Assembly (NCBI RefSeq): GCF_003752505.1
Contig: NZ_RKHO01000001.1
Span: forward strand, 3,038,001 to 3,102,000
From: Nocardioides aurantiacus
Lineage (GTDB): Bacteria > Actinomycetota > Actinomycetes > Propionibacteriales > Nocardioidaceae
Length of the DNA stretch: 64,000 nucleotides
Reading direction: 5' to 3'
Positions 8,893 through 17,293 of the stretch are shown here, one piece after another (within the stretch, counting starts at the first letter, position 1; every line of letters begins with the position of its first letter). The position numbers and the translations under genes were made by a program. The notes under the pieces are model-generated. The model did not search any database. It saw only the letters and a list, made by a program, of their open reading frames with translations, and was not told where the DNA came from.

Positions 8893-9286
8893 GCGCGACC
8901 CGCAGCGGTGGCAGCTGGAGCGGCAGCCGGGCCCACGTGGCCGCCTTCACGGCCGTGCTGTCGCTGTGACGGGCGTCGCCGGCCATCTTCAGGTTGGCGG
9001 GGTAGACCGCGAGCAGCAGCGCCGCGCTCGCCCAGCCGGCGGCGGGGCGCGTGCGCGGGTGGAGCAGCCCCGCGGCGCACACCAGCTCGGCGACCCCGCT
9101 GGCGTACACGAGGCCGCGACGGGCGGGCAGCACCCGGGGCACCATCGGCTCGAAGGTCTGCGGGCGGACCAGGTGCACCACGCCCGAGGACGCGAACGCC
9201 GCGGCCAGGCCGAGCACCCCGAGGTCGGGACGACCGGGCTCGCGGCGGTGGGTCGGGCCGGTCAGCAGCGGGCCGAGGTGGGTCAC
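8858..9286 (-). CDS. DoxX-family integral membrane protein
   Basis: A 142-residue protein with four hydrophobic segments and the DoxX-like arrangement: SSGVVHLVRP, a polar loop, ASGVAELVCAAGLL, then AALLLAVYPANLKMAGD. DoxX-like proteins are small quinone-linked or redox-associated membrane proteins of mostly undefined role. The GTG start has GAGGAG six bases upstream. It lies 15 bases after the upstream GNAT gene on the same strand and is likely co-transcribed with it. The basic C-terminal tail is encoded within the overlap with the convergent gene. Confidence 0.7.
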   Translation of the reverse strand: MTHLGPLLTGPTHRREPGRPDLGVLGLAAAFASSGVVHLVRPQTFEPMVPRVLPARRGLVYASGVAELVCAAGLLHPRTRPAAGWASAALLLAVYPANLKMAGDARHSDSTAVKAATWARLPLQLPPLRVALRAARAGRRTR

Positions 9287-9301
9287 GTCGCGCTCCTCGG
9301 G

Positions 9302-10147
9302 TCAGAACATGATGGTGGAGAAGGTGTCGGTCTGCTCGAACCCGGCCCGGGCGTAGGCCGCCCGCGCGGCGGTGTTGTGGGCGTTGACGTAGAGCGAGAC
9401 CGCCGGGGCGATCTCGCGCAGGCAGGTGGCCACGACGGTCGCCATGCCGGCGGCCGCCAGCCCCTGTCCGCGCAGCTCGGGGTCGACGTACACGCCCTGG
9501 ATCTGGCAGGCGCTCGGGCTGGCGCACGCCACCTCGGCCTTGAACAGCACCCGGCCGTCCTCGATGCGGGAGAACGACCAGCCGCGGCCGACGAGCTGGT
9601 TCACGCGGGCGCGGTAGAGGTCGCGGCCGCCGTCGACCTCGGGCGAGACCCCGACCTCCTCGGTGTACATCGCCACGCAGGCGGGGTAGAGCACCGCCGC
9701 CTCCTCGCGCGTCGTACGCCGGACCTGCTGGTCGCACGCGATGTCGGCCGCCCGGGTCGTGACGAGGTGGGGCTGGTCCCAGCGCAGCTCGCGCGGGCGG
9801 GGCCAGCTGTCCTCCAGCCCGGCCCAGAGCACCTCGACGGCGTCGCGCGGCCCCACGATGGTGGAGCTGCGGGGGCTGTTGCGGGTGGCCCGCTCGGCGA
9901 ACGCCTCGCACGCCGCGGCACTCGCGGCGACGGGGACCAGGTTGGCGCCGACGTGGCACAGCGAGACGAGCTCGTCACCCTCGTGGTAGCCCCACATCTC
10001 GCCGCCCAGCCAGCGCGGGTCGAGCTGGGTGATGCGGGTGCGGTAGTCGGCGAAGACGTTGGCCACCGGGTCCCGGGCCACCACGGCGAGCGCGGCCGTC
10101 ACGTCGGAGGGGCCCAGCACGCGCACGCTCTGGCTCGTCCGGACCAC
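9302..10147 (-). CDS. GNAT N-acetyltransferase with N-terminal DUF4081 domain
   Basis: A 281-residue protein. The N-terminal half (about 1-130) matches the DUF4081 domain found fused to GNAT domains in actinobacteria. The C-terminal half has the acetyl-CoA-binding signature VYVDPELRGQGLAAAGMA and the terminal YVNAHNTAARAAYARAGFE motif. It transfers an acetyl group to an unknown acceptor. This gene is a constant neighbour of ispG/proS in related genomes. Start GTG 10147 follows TAGGCT by six bases, which suggests a leaderless mRNA. It shares a 73-base divergent promoter region with the lipoprotein gene. Confidence 0.8.
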   Translation of the reverse strand: MVRTSQSVRVLGPSDVTAALAVVARDPVANVFADYRTRITQLDPRWLGGEMWGYHEGDELVSLCHVGANLVPVAASAAACEAFAERATRNSPRSSTIVGPRDAVEVLWAGLEDSWPRPRELRWDQPHLVTTRAADIACDQQVRRTTREEAAVLYPACVAMYTEEVGVSPEVDGGRDLYRARVNQLVGRGWSFSRIEDGRVLFKAEVACASPSACQIQGVYVDPELRGQGLAAAGMATVVATCLREIAPAVSLYVNAHNTAARAAYARAGFEQTDTFSTIMF

Positions 10148-10153
10148 GCGGGG

Positions 10154-10159
10154 AGCCTA
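10154..10159 (-). promoter_or_regulatory. -10 element TAGGCT, leaderless GNAT gene
   Basis: TAGGCT-CCCCGC-GTG on the minus strand; the start codon falls at the expected transcription start. Confidence 0.5.
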
Positions 10160-10208
10160 CGGCAACGGGGGTCGCCGGGTTCGGGAGTCAGCAGACCCGC
10201 GCGAGGTC

Positions 10209-10214
10209 TACGGT
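10209..10214 (+). promoter_or_regulatory. -10 element TACGGT, leaderless lipoprotein gene
   Basis: TACGGT is followed by GTGGCC and the ATG at 10221. No ribosome-binding site is present. Confidence 0.5.
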
Positions 10215-10220
10215 GTGGCC

Positions 10221-10919
10221 ATGTCTCACCCCTGGGCTCACCCCCGCCACCGGCTGCCGGTCCCCCTGCTGGCGCTGGCCCTGATGGGCGGTGTGCTCGC
10301 CGGGTGCGGCGGCGGCAGCGACGGCGACGGCGGCGACGGCGGCAGGGCCGAGCCGGCCGCCGAGAAGGTGGACCCGCAGGACGCGGCGTGCCGCACGCAG
10401 TGGCGCGAGCTGGCCGACGAGGTCGGCGACCGGTCGCAGGACGAGCACCCCTCCGCGATCGCCGGCCGGTGGACCAGCGTGTCCGCGACCCTCGACTACT
10501 ACGCCGTCAGCGCCTCGGCCTCGGACTGCGAGAAGACGCTGGACACCCAGCGCGCCCAGGTCACCGCCCTGGAGGAGCTCAGCAGCTCGCTGCGCCGCTA
10601 CGACGTGCTCTACCAGCACGACCGGCTGGCCGAGGACGCCGCGGCGTACACCCCGCCGAAGGCACGCAAGGGCACGCAGAAGCCCCCGAGCCGCGCCGCG
10701 GTCCGGTCCGCCCTGACGACGCTGCAGAAGCAGGCCCCACGGGCCGAGAAGGACCAGCTCGCCGGCTGGCAGCAGGCCACCGCGATCGACCCCACGGTGA
10801 AGAAGTCGGTGGCGAAGACCAAGAAGGACCTGGCCTTCCTGTCGCAGGAGAGCGCCGCCTGGCGCAAGGCGCGCACCGCGCAGCGCACGATCGAGCGCGG
10901 CCTGCGCGTCGCCGGCTGA
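10221..10919 (+). CDS. Lipoprotein of unknown function
   Basis: A 232-residue protein with a type II signal peptide: a basic start (SHPWAHPRHRL), a hydrophobic core (LALALMGGV) and lipobox LAGC, so the mature protein is anchored by its N-terminal Cys. A Gly/Asp-rich linker follows, then an all-alpha domain rich in Ala, Gln and Lys with predicted coiled-coil character to the C-terminus. Cys residues near DAACRTQ and ASDCEKT could form one disulfide. No family recognised. ATG 10221 is chosen from the lipobox distance and the -10 element six bases upstream. A polytopic membrane protein follows on the same strand after 40 bases. Confidence 0.65.
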   Translation: MSHPWAHPRHRLPVPLLALALMGGVLAGCGGGSDGDGGDGGRAEPAAEKVDPQDAACRTQWRELADEVGDRSQDEHPSAIAGRWTSVSATLDYYAVSASASDCEKTLDTQRAQVTALEELSSSLRRYDVLYQHDRLAEDAAAYTPPKARKGTQKPPSRAAVRSALTTLQKQAPRAEKDQLAGWQQATAIDPTVKKSVAKTKKDLAFLSQESAAWRKARTAQRTIERGLRVAG

Positions 10920-10959
10920 CCCCGCACGTCCCTCACCGCCGTCCTGCGATGCTTCGGCC

Positions 10960-12354
10960 GTGACCGACCGCGCCACCCACCCCGACCACCACCGGGCGGA
11001 CGGCTGGCGCCCGCTGCTCTCCCGGCTGCTCCCCTGGGTGGGCCTCGCGGCCGCGGTGGGCGTCGTGGTGTGGGCGTTCTGGTGGCCGGGCCACAGCGGT
11101 GAGCAGGTCTACCCGCGGGCCCCGCGCAACGCCTCCGACCGGGAGGTGCCGCCGCTGCACGGGCTCTGGGAGCCGAAGTGGTGGGGCCCCGGCACGGCTC
11201 CCGCGGTGCTGCTGGCCCTGCTCGCCTGGAGGTACGCCGCCCGGGTCGCCGACCGGCTTTCCTGGCGCACGCTGCTGCTGACGTCGTACGCCGTGGGGCT
11301 GGGGTGGCTGTGCTCGCTCGCCCTCGTCGACGGCAGCGAGGGCCTGACCCGGCAGCTGGGCAACCCCTACGAGTACCTCGTCACCGCCCGCGAGGTCACC
11401 GACGTCCCGGCGCTGCTCGACACCTGGCAGAGCCGCATGCCGCTCTACTCCGACGGCGCGTTCCCGACCCACGTCGCGGGGCACCCGCCCGCGGCGCTGC
11501 TGTTCTTCGTCGGCCTGGTCCGCGTCGGGCTCGGCGGCGACCTGGCCGCGAGCGTCGTGGTGGTGCTGGTCGCGGCCAGCACCGCGCCCGCCGTGATGGT
11601 CGCGCTGCGGGCGCTGGACGCGGAGGGCACCGCGCGCCGTGCCGCGCCGTTCCTGGTGCTGGCCCCCACCGCGGTGTTCGCGGCGGTCTCCGGCGACGCG
11701 GTCTTCGCCGCCCTCGGCGCCTGGGGCATCGCCTGCCTCGCGCTCGGTGCCACGGCCGCCCGCCGCGGTCCCGCGCTCGCCTGGTCGGCGCTCGCGGGGC
11801 TGCTCCTCGGGACCGTGGTGATGATGTCCTACGGGCTCCCGCTGCTCGGCGTCGTCGCGGTGGCCGTGCTGCTCGCCGCACGGTCGTGGCTGCCGCTGCC
11901 GGTCGCGGCGGCGAGCGCGCTCGTGGTCGTGCTCGGCTTCGCCGCGGCGGGCTGGGCGTGGTGGGACTACTACCCCGTGCTGGTCGACCGCTACGAGGAG
12001 GGCATCGCCAAGGACCGGCCCGAGGACTACTGGCGCTGGGCCAACCTGGCACTGCTGTTCCTCAGCGCCGGGCCGCTCGTCGGGGCCGGGGTCGCCCACC
12101 TGCTCGCCACCACCCGCGAGGGGCTGCGCCGCCACCGGGCGCCGCTGCTGCTCGCCGCCGCCGGGGTCCTGATGGTCGCCGCCGCCGACGCGTCGGGGAT
12201 GAGCAAGGCCGAGGTCGAGCGGATCTGGCTGCCCTTCATGCCCTGGCTGCTCGTCTCCTGCGCGCTGCTGCCCGAGCGGTGGCGACGCTGGGGCCTGGCG
12301 CTGCAGCTGCTGACCGCCCTGGTCGTGCAGCACCTCTTCTACACGGTGTGGTGA
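10960..12354 (+). CDS. Polytopic membrane protein, possibly GT-C-like
   Basis: A 464-residue protein with about 12 hydrophobic helices spread over its length. A notable conserved-looking segment near the C-terminus is GMSKAEVERIWLPFMPW, and an exposed loop after TM1 contains YPRAPRNASD. The overall look (many helices, a periplasmic acidic/aromatic loop after the first helix) resembles actinobacterial GT-C-type membrane glycosyltransferases, but no catalytic motif can be assigned with confidence. Start GTG 10960 has no clear ribosome-binding site. The gene ends 6 bases before the large inverted repeat at 12361, which separates it from convergent ispG. Confidence 0.6.
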   Translation: MTDRATHPDHHRADGWRPLLSRLLPWVGLAAAVGVVVWAFWWPGHSGEQVYPRAPRNASDREVPPLHGLWEPKWWGPGTAPAVLLALLAWRYAARVADRLSWRTLLLTSYAVGLGWLCSLALVDGSEGLTRQLGNPYEYLVTAREVTDVPALLDTWQSRMPLYSDGAFPTHVAGHPPAALLFFVGLVRVGLGGDLAASVVVVLVAASTAPAVMVALRALDAEGTARRAAPFLVLAPTAVFAAVSGDAVFAALGAWGIACLALGATAARRGPALAWSALAGLLLGTVVMMSYGLPLLGVVAVAVLLAARSWLPLPVAAASALVVVLGFAAAGWAWWDYYPVLVDRYEEGIAKDRPEDYWRWANLALLFLSAGPLVGAGVAHLLATTREGLRRHRAPLLLAAAGVLMVAAADASGMSKAEVERIWLPFMPWLLVSCALLPERWRRWGLALQLLTALVVQHLFYTVW

Positions 12355-12360
12355 CGGGCA

Positions 12361-12452
12361 CCGGTTTCCCAGGTGATGAACCCGAACTGCCTCCTCACAC
12401 ACGTCGCACCGTGTGCGAGGACCCGGTTTCCCTTCATCACCTGGGAAACCGG
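12361..12452. repeat. 92-base composite inverted repeat with 20-bp perfect arms
   Basis: CCGGTTTCCCAGGTGATGAA at 12361-12380 is repeated as its exact reverse complement at 12433-12452. Inside is a second stem (TCCTC-A-CACACG with CGTGTG-C-GAGGA) closing on a TCGCAC loop, so the whole element can fold as one long hairpin. A direct copy of CCGGTTTCCC also occurs at 12423-12432, abutting the right arm. It fills the gap between two convergent genes. It may work as a bidirectional terminator or be a REP/MITE-like element; there is no T-run. Confidence 0.85.
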
Positions 12453-12496
12453 ACCGACGACGGCCGCGCCCACCGACGTACGCCGGCCTGCCGGAC

Positions 12497-13648
12497 CTAG
12501 CTGACGCTCACCTGGGCCGACGCGCCCTCCTCGGCCTCCATGGTCTCGGCGATGCGCATCGCCTCCTCGATGAGGGTCTCCACGATCTGGCTCTCGGGCA
12601 CGGTCTTGATGACCTCGCCCTTGACGAAGATCTGGCCCTTGCCGTTGCCCGAGGCCACCCCGAGGTCGGCCTCCCGGGCCTCGCCGGGACCGTTGACCAC
12701 GCAGCCCATGACGGCCACGCGCAGCGGGACCTCCATGCCCTCGAGGCCGGAGGTGACCTCCTCGGCCAGCTTGTAGACGTCGACCTGGGCGCGGCCGCAC
12801 GACGGGCAGGAGACGATCTCGAGCTTGCGGGGGCGCAGGTTGAGCGACTGCAGGATCTGGATGCCGACCTTGACCTCCTCGACCGGCGGGGCCGAGAGCG
12901 AGACGCGGATGGTGTCGCCGATGCCCTGCGAGAGCAGCGCGCCGAACGCGGTGGCCGACTTGATGGTGCCCTGGAACGCCGGGCCCGCCTCGGTCACACC
13001 GAGGTGCAGCGGCCAGTCGCCGGCCTCGGCGAGCAGCTCGTAGGCGCGGACCATCACCACGGGGTCGTTGTGCTTGACCGAGATCTTGAAGTCGTGGAAG
13101 TCGTGCTCCTCGAACAACGAGGCCTCCCACACCGCCGACTCGACCAGCGCCTCGGGCGTGGCCTTGCCGTACTTGTCCATGATCCGCTTGTCGAGCGAGC
13201 CCGCGTTGACGCCGATCCGGATCGAGGTGCCGTGGTCCTTGGCGGTCCGCGCGATCTCCTTCACCTGGTCGTCGAACTTGCGGATGTTGCCCGGGTTGAC
13301 GCGTACGGCGGCGCAGCCGGCCTCGATGGCGGCGTAGACGTACTTGGGCTGGAAGTGGATGTCGGCGATCACCGGGATCTGCGACTTGGTGGCGATCGCC
13401 GGCAGCGCGTCGGCGTCGTCCTGGGAGGGGCAGGCCACGCGGACGATGTCGCAGCCCGACGCCGTCAGCTCGGCGATCTGCTGCAGCGTCGCGTTGATGT
13501 CGGAGGTCAGCGTCGTGGTCATCGACTGCACCGAGACCGGGTGGTCGCTGCCGACGCCGACCTTGCCCACCTGGATCTGGCGGGTGGGGCGACGCGGGGC
13601 CAGCACGGGCGGCGGGGCCGCCGGCATGCCGAGGGACACAGAAGTCAT
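12497..13648 (-). CDS. ispG: 4-hydroxy-3-methylbut-2-enyl diphosphate synthase
   Basis: The penultimate enzyme of the MEP isoprenoid pathway. It converts MEcPP to HMBPP using a [4Fe-4S] cluster. The 383-residue protein shows an N-terminal TIM-barrel region ([35 protein letters not shown]) and the C-terminal cluster-binding cysteines in SCPSCGR and [11 protein letters not shown]. The length is normal for the bacterial short form. A TAGACT box lies six bases upstream of the ATG. Together with rseP and dxr it forms the conserved dxr-rseP-ispG order, though the promoter indicates it can also be transcribed alone. Confidence 0.96.
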   Translation of the reverse strand: MTSVSLGMPAAPPPVLAPRRPTRQIQVGKVGVGSDHPVSVQSMTTTLTSDINATLQQIAELTASGCDIVRVACPSQDDADALPAIATKSQIPVIADIHFQPKYVYAAIEAGCAAVRVNPGNIRKFDDQVKEIARTAKDHGTSIRIGVNAGSLDKRIMDKYGKATPEALVESAVWEASLFEEHDFHDFKISVKHNDPVVMVRAYELLAEAGDWPLHLGVTEAGPAFQGTIKSATAFGALLSQGIGDTIRVSLSAPPVEEVKVGIQILQSLNLRPRKLEIVSCPSCGRAQVDVYKLAEEVTSGLEGMEVPLRVAVMGCVVNGPGEAREADLGVASGNGKGQIFVKGEVIKTVPESQIVETLIEEAMRIAETMEAEEGASAQVSVS

Positions 13649-13654
13649 GGCCCC

Positions 13655-13660
13655 AGTCTA
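13655..13660 (-). promoter_or_regulatory. -10 element TAGACT, leaderless ispG
   Basis: TAGACT-GGGGCC-ATG on the minus strand places the transcription start at the ispG ATG, inside the 20-base gap after rseP. ispG could therefore be expressed both from dxr-rseP read-through and from its own leaderless start. Confidence 0.5.
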
Positions 13661-13668
13661 GGAGCGGG

Positions 13669-14994
13669 TCACGAGAGGGTGATCGGGGCCAGCACGTCGG
13701 CGACCACCAGCACGAGGCTGACCACCAGGATCACCGAGGCCATCACGTAGGTGACGGGCAGCAGCTTGGCCGCGTCGACCCCTCCCGGATCCGGCCGGCG
13801 GCGCAGCCGCGCGAACGCCCGCCGGACCGTCTCGTAGAGCGTGGTGGCCATCTGGCCGCCGTCGAAGGGCGGCAGCGGCACCAGGTTGACCAGGCCGAGG
13901 AACAGGTTGAGCCCGGCCAGGAGCGTGATGATCGCGAAGAACCGGTCGAGCGCGGGCACCCGGTCCTCCGAGGCCAGCTCCCCCGCGACCCGGCCGGCGC
14001 CCACGACGCTCATCGGGCCGTTGGGGTCGCGCTCCTCCAGACCGAGCGCGGCCTGGCCGGCGTCCCAGACCCGCGCCGGGAGGGTGCCGATGGTCCTCAG
14101 CGTCTGCCAGGTCCCGTCGGCCATCACCGAGACGACGTAGCCGAGGTCCTGGCGCTCCCGCTCCTGGGTGGGCACCACGCCCAGGAACCCGACCTCGGAG
14201 ACCTCGGTCGGCTTCTCGGCGTCCGTGACCTGGGTGGTGACCGTGGTGGTGGGTCGCAGCGTGACCTCGCGACCGTCGCGCTCGACCACGACGGCGGCGG
14301 TCCGCTCGCCGTTGCCACGGATCGCCTGCTGGGTCTGGCGCCAGGTGCGCACCGGCTCGCCGTTGATCGAGACGAACCGGTCACCGGGCCGGAACCCGGC
14401 CTCCCGGGCGGGCGAGGCGGGGTCCTCGGCCGTGCAGTCGCGCTGCGGCTGGTCGGCCGTCACCGCGGTCACCGCGATCACGCACTCCGAGACCCGGGAG
14501 ACCGTCGTGGTGGCCTGGTAGACGCCGTAGCCCATGAAGGTGATCGCGAACAGCACGAACGCGAGCACCAGGTTGATGGCCACGCCCGAGCCCAGGATGA
14601 CCAGCCGCTGCCACCACGGCTTGTCGTAGAACAGGCGGCCGTGGTCGGCTGCGTCGACGTGCTCGTACTCCGCGTCCCGGGCGTCGCTGGCGAGCTGGGC
14701 GAACATCCCGGTGGGCCGGCTGCGGACCATCGTCGCCGTGGCGCCCTCGTCGGCGTTGGGCGGGACCATCCCGACGAGCTTGCAGTAGCCGCCGAGCGGG
14801 ATCGCCTTGAGGCCGTACTCGGTCTCGCCGCGCTGCCGCGACCACAGCGTGCGGCCGAAGCCGATCATGAACTGCGTGACCTTGACGTGGAACAGCTTGC
14901 CCGGGATGAGGTGCCCGGCCTCGTGCAGGGCCACCGAGCCCAGCAGCCCGACCACGAAGACGAGGACGCCGAGGACGAACAGGAGCACGGTCAT
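13669..14994 (-). CDS. rseP: Site-2 (M50) intramembrane metalloprotease, RseP/Rip1 type
   Basis: A 441-residue polytopic protease of the S2P family, which cuts anti-sigma factors or other membrane proteins within the bilayer. The zinc motif HEAGH (H24-H28) lies in the first transmembrane helix, a PDZ domain occupies roughly 170-270 ([18 protein letters not shown]), and the second metal/structural motif is [12 protein letters not shown] in a later helix. The frame is open well upstream, but ATG 14994 gives the correct N-terminal helix and overlaps the dxr stop as ATGA. The M. tuberculosis counterpart is Rip1 (Rv2869c), also next to dxr and ispG. The substrates are likely anti-sigma factors (inference). 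Confidence 0.93.
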   Translation of the reverse strand: MTVLLFVLGVLVFVVGLLGSVALHEAGHLIPGKLFHVKVTQFMIGFGRTLWSRQRGETEYGLKAIPLGGYCKLVGMVPPNADEGATATMVRSRPTGMFAQLASDARDAEYEHVDAADHGRLFYDKPWWQRLVILGSGVAINLVLAFVLFAITFMGYGVYQATTTVSRVSECVIAVTAVTADQPQRDCTAEDPASPAREAGFRPGDRFVSINGEPVRTWRQTQQAIRGNGERTAAVVVERDGREVTLRPTTTVTTQVTDAEKPTEVSEVGFLGVVPTQERERQDLGYVVSVMADGTWQTLRTIGTLPARVWDAGQAALGLEERDPNGPMSVVGAGRVAGELASEDRVPALDRFFAIITLLAGLNLFLGLVNLVPLPPFDGGQMATTLYETVRRAFARLRRRPDPGGVDAAKLLPVTYVMASVILVVSLVLVVADVLAPITLS

Positions 14995-16112
14995 GCAGGG
15001 GCGTCCTTCAGCAGGCTCTGGGTGTGGTCGCGGGCCCAGCGGTCGGCGGCGAGCACGTCGTCGACGGTGAGCCGGGCCGCTGGCTGCTGCGAGGGTACGT
15101 CGTGCGCGGTCAGCGCCCGCAGCGTGAGGGCGACCGTGTCGACGATGTCGACGAACCGCAGCCGGCCCCGCCGGAACGCCTCCACGCACACCTCGTTGGC
15201 GGCGTTGTAGACCGCCGGGGCGGTGCCACCGCGGGTGCCGGCCTCGCGGGCCAGCCGCACCGCGGGGAAGGCCTCGTCGTCGAGCGGGGAGAACTCCCAC
15301 GTCTGCGCGGTCGTCCAGTCCACGGCCGGCGCCGTGCCGGGCACCCGGTCGGGCCAGGCCAGGCCGAGGGCGATCGGGATCAGCATGGTCGGCGGGCTCG
15401 CCTGGGCCAGGGTCGAGCCGTCGGTGAACTCCACCATCGAGTGCACGACGCTCGTGGGGTGCACCACCACCTCGATGTCCTCGAACGGGATGCCGAAGAG
15501 CAGGTGCGCCTCGATCACCTCCAGGCCCTTGTTGACCAGGGTCGCGGAGTTGATGGTCACGACCGGGCCCATCGCCCAGGTGGGGTGGTCCAGCGCCTGC
15601 TCGGGGGTCACCTCGGCGAGCTCGTCGCGGGTCCGGCCGCGGAACGGTCCCCCGCTGGCGGTGAGGACGAGGCGGCGCACCTCCGCGGCGCCGCCGCCCC
15701 GCAGGCACTGCGCCAACGCGCTGTGCTCGCTGTCGACCGGCACGATCTGGCCCGGCGCCGCGAGGTCGGTCACGACCGGACCGCCGATGATCAGCGACTC
15801 CTTGTTGGCCAGCGCCAGCACGTTGCCGGCCTCGAGCGCGGCCACGGTGGGCCGGAGCCCGACGGCGCCGGTGATGCCGTTGAGGACCACGTCGCACCCC
15901 AGCCCGGCCGCCTCGACCGAGGCGTCCTCCCCCAGCCCGTGGAAGGCCGGGGCGAGCTCGGCGACCTGCTGCTCGAACAGCTCTTCCTGCGACCCCCCGG
16001 CGGTCAGCCCCACCACCCGGAACCGGTCGGGGTGGGCCCGGACCACGTCGAGGGCCTGGGTGCCGATCGAGCCGGTGGACCCGAGGATGACGACGTCACG
16101 GCGCTTGCTCAC
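14991..16112 (-). CDS. dxr: 1-deoxy-D-xylulose 5-phosphate reductoisomerase
   Basis: The second step of the MEP pathway: NADPH-dependent isomerisation and reduction of DXP to MEP. The Rossmann signature [15 protein letters not shown] is at the N-terminus, the metal and substrate region is [12 protein letters not shown] (variant of the SEHxA.xQ motif), and the flexible loop contains [26 protein letters not shown] 16112 ([10 protein letters not shown]) gives 373 residues and is preferred, although the frame continues to 16154. The stop overlaps the rseP start by ATGA. It acts in the cytoplasm upstream of ispG in the same pathway. Confidence 0.95.
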   Translation of the reverse strand: MSKRRDVVILGSTGSIGTQALDVVRAHPDRFRVVGLTAGGSQEELFEQQVAELAPAFHGLGEDASVEAAGLGCDVVLNGITGAVGLRPTVAALEAGNVLALANKESLIIGGPVVTDLAAPGQIVPVDSEHSALAQCLRGGGAAEVRRLVLTASGGPFRGRTRDELAEVTPEQALDHPTWAMGPVVTINSATLVNKGLEVIEAHLLFGIPFEDIEVVVHPTSVVHSMVEFTDGSTLAQASPPTMLIPIALGLAWPDRVPGTAPAVDWTTAQTWEFSPLDDEAFPAVRLAREAGTRGGTAPAVYNAANEVCVEAFRRGRLRFVDIVDTVALTLRALTAHDVPSQQPAARLTVDDVLAADRWARDHTQSLLKDAPA

Positions 16113-16200
16113 CGCCCCATGGTGGCAGCCGACGCCGGCGGGTGCCTCACGCACCGCTGGCTACGCTGGAGAGTCCAGCCCCGCTCCACCACCGCGGCCC

Positions 16201-16275
16201 CAGACGCGACGGAGCACCGCACCACCCTGCACCGCCGGCCGGCCCGGCCCGCCCGGGACGGCGCTCCGTCGTCTG
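16201..16275 (-). terminator. Bulged stem-loop between an SDR gene and dxr
   Basis: CAGACG-CG-ACGGAGC at 16201-16215 pairs with GCTCCGTCGTCTG at 16263-16275 across a GC-rich loop that can itself fold (GGCCGGCCCGGCC). It lies downstream of the SDR stop and upstream of dxr on the minus strand, and likely separates the accessory block from the dxr operon. The rest of the 211-base gap shows no gene. Confidence 0.4.
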
Positions 16276-16323
16276 CGGCTCCCGACAGGAGCGAGCGACC
16301 CCGTGTCCCACCCGTACGCCGCC

Positions 16324-17262
16324 TCAGCGACGGCGGCGCCAGCGTGCCTTCCCGTCGGCGCGGCGCAGCCGGCCCACCGGCGTCCAGCCGCCCCGCAACC
16401 CCTCGCGCCCGGTGTCGGCCGCGAAGACGTTGCCGGGGCCGTCGTCGGTGCTCGGGCCGCGCAGGGCGACCCGGTCGACCAGCGGGCCCGAGATGCGGTC
16501 GTAGACGAACGGCAGGTAGCGGAAGCCGAGCACGGCGAGCTTGTTGACCGGCCCGGCGTCCGCGGCCCGGCGCGGCCGGTCGAGCATCGCCAGGCACTTC
16601 GTGGCCACCGCCTCGGGCGTGATCACCGGCGGGGGCGCCGACCCGCGGCTCCCGGCGTACGACGCGGCCTGGTGGTAGATCGGGGTGTCGATGGCCCCGG
16701 GCTTGACCAGGCAGACGTGGATGCCGCGCTCGTGACGGGTCTCGGCCTGCATCGCCCGCACCAGGCCGAGCTGGCCCCACTTGGCGGCGCTGTAGACGCC
16801 CATCGAGGGGACCGCGATCTCGGCCAGCAACGAGCTGACCACCACCAGCGTGCCGCCGCCCTGGCGGCGGAAGACCGGCAGCACCTGCCGGGCCAGGTGG
16901 TGGGTGCCCATCACGGCCGTGTCGACCACCCGCTGCACCACCTCGGTCGGCACCTCCTCGACGTCGCCGTAGGCCATCACCTGGGCCGTCGTCACCACCG
17001 CGTCCAGCCGGCCGTGGCGCTCGAGCACCTCGGCCACCGCCCGCTCCACGGCCACGCCGTCGACCACGTCGGCGGCGATGCCGAGCGCCGGGCCCGGCAG
17101 CCCCGCAGCGACCTCGGCCACCCGGCCGGCGTCGCGGGCCACCACGGCGACGACGTCGCCGCGGGCGCTCGCGGCACGGGCCACGGCCAGTCCGATCCCC
17201 GACGTCCCGCCCACGACCATCAGCACGCACCCCGGACCCGCCACACCCTCGTCAGTCGTCAC
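16324..17262 (-). CDS. Short-chain dehydrogenase/reductase (divergent pair, member A)
   Basis: A classical SDR of 312 residues. It has a nucleotide-binding GGTSGIG near the N-terminus, the catalytic tetrad with YxxxK at Y157/K161 (YSAAKWG), and a preceding Ser in VVVSS. After the core there is a C-terminal extension of about 90 residues ending in a very basic tail (RRADGKARWRRRR). The substrate is unknown. GTG 17262 is chosen because TAGGGT lies seven bases upstream; the frame is open further, but that would overlap the divergent gene. It is clearly paralogous to the SDR starting at 17294: both share VDTPIY/IDTPIY followed by a PPPxISPE/PPPVITPE motif. Confidence 0.82.
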   Translation of the reverse strand: MTTDEGVAGPGCVLMVVGGTSGIGLAVARAASARGDVVAVVARDAGRVAEVAAGLPGPALGIAADVVDGVAVERAVAEVLERHGRLDAVVTTAQVMAYGDVEEVPTEVVQRVVDTAVMGTHHLARQVLPVFRRQGGGTLVVVSSLLAEIAVPSMGVYSAAKWGQLGLVRAMQAETRHERGIHVCLVKPGAIDTPIYHQAASYAGSRGSAPPPVITPEAVATKCLAMLDRPRRAADAGPVNKLAVLGFRYLPFVYDRISGPLVDRVALRGPSTDDGPGNVFAADTGREGLRGGWTPVGRLRRADGKARWRRRR

Positions 17263-17293
17263 CCCTCGCACCCTACGGACAGGTAGATCACCC
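17263..17293. promoter_or_regulatory. 31-base divergent promoter between two paralogous SDR genes
   Basis: The whole gap is 31 bases. On the minus strand TAGGGT (17270-17275) sits seven bases before the GTG of SDR A. On the plus strand a TAGATC box (17284-17289) precedes the ATG of SDR B by only four bases, and GTAG-type purine sequence may help ribosome binding. Both promoters must share or overlap their upstream elements with the neighbouring coding sequence. Confidence 0.4.

Noticed and set aside
16113-16323. A short plus-strand gene in the 211-base gap before the SDR stop
   Set aside because: An ATG frame exists (from 16142) but it is Pro/Arg-rich, overlaps a hairpin and runs into the antisense of the SDR gene.
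17078-17293. Upstream extension of the plus-strand SDR to 17078
   Set aside because: It would overlap the divergent SDR by more than 180 bases and add residues before the nucleotide-binding fold; ATG 17294 is correct for the family.
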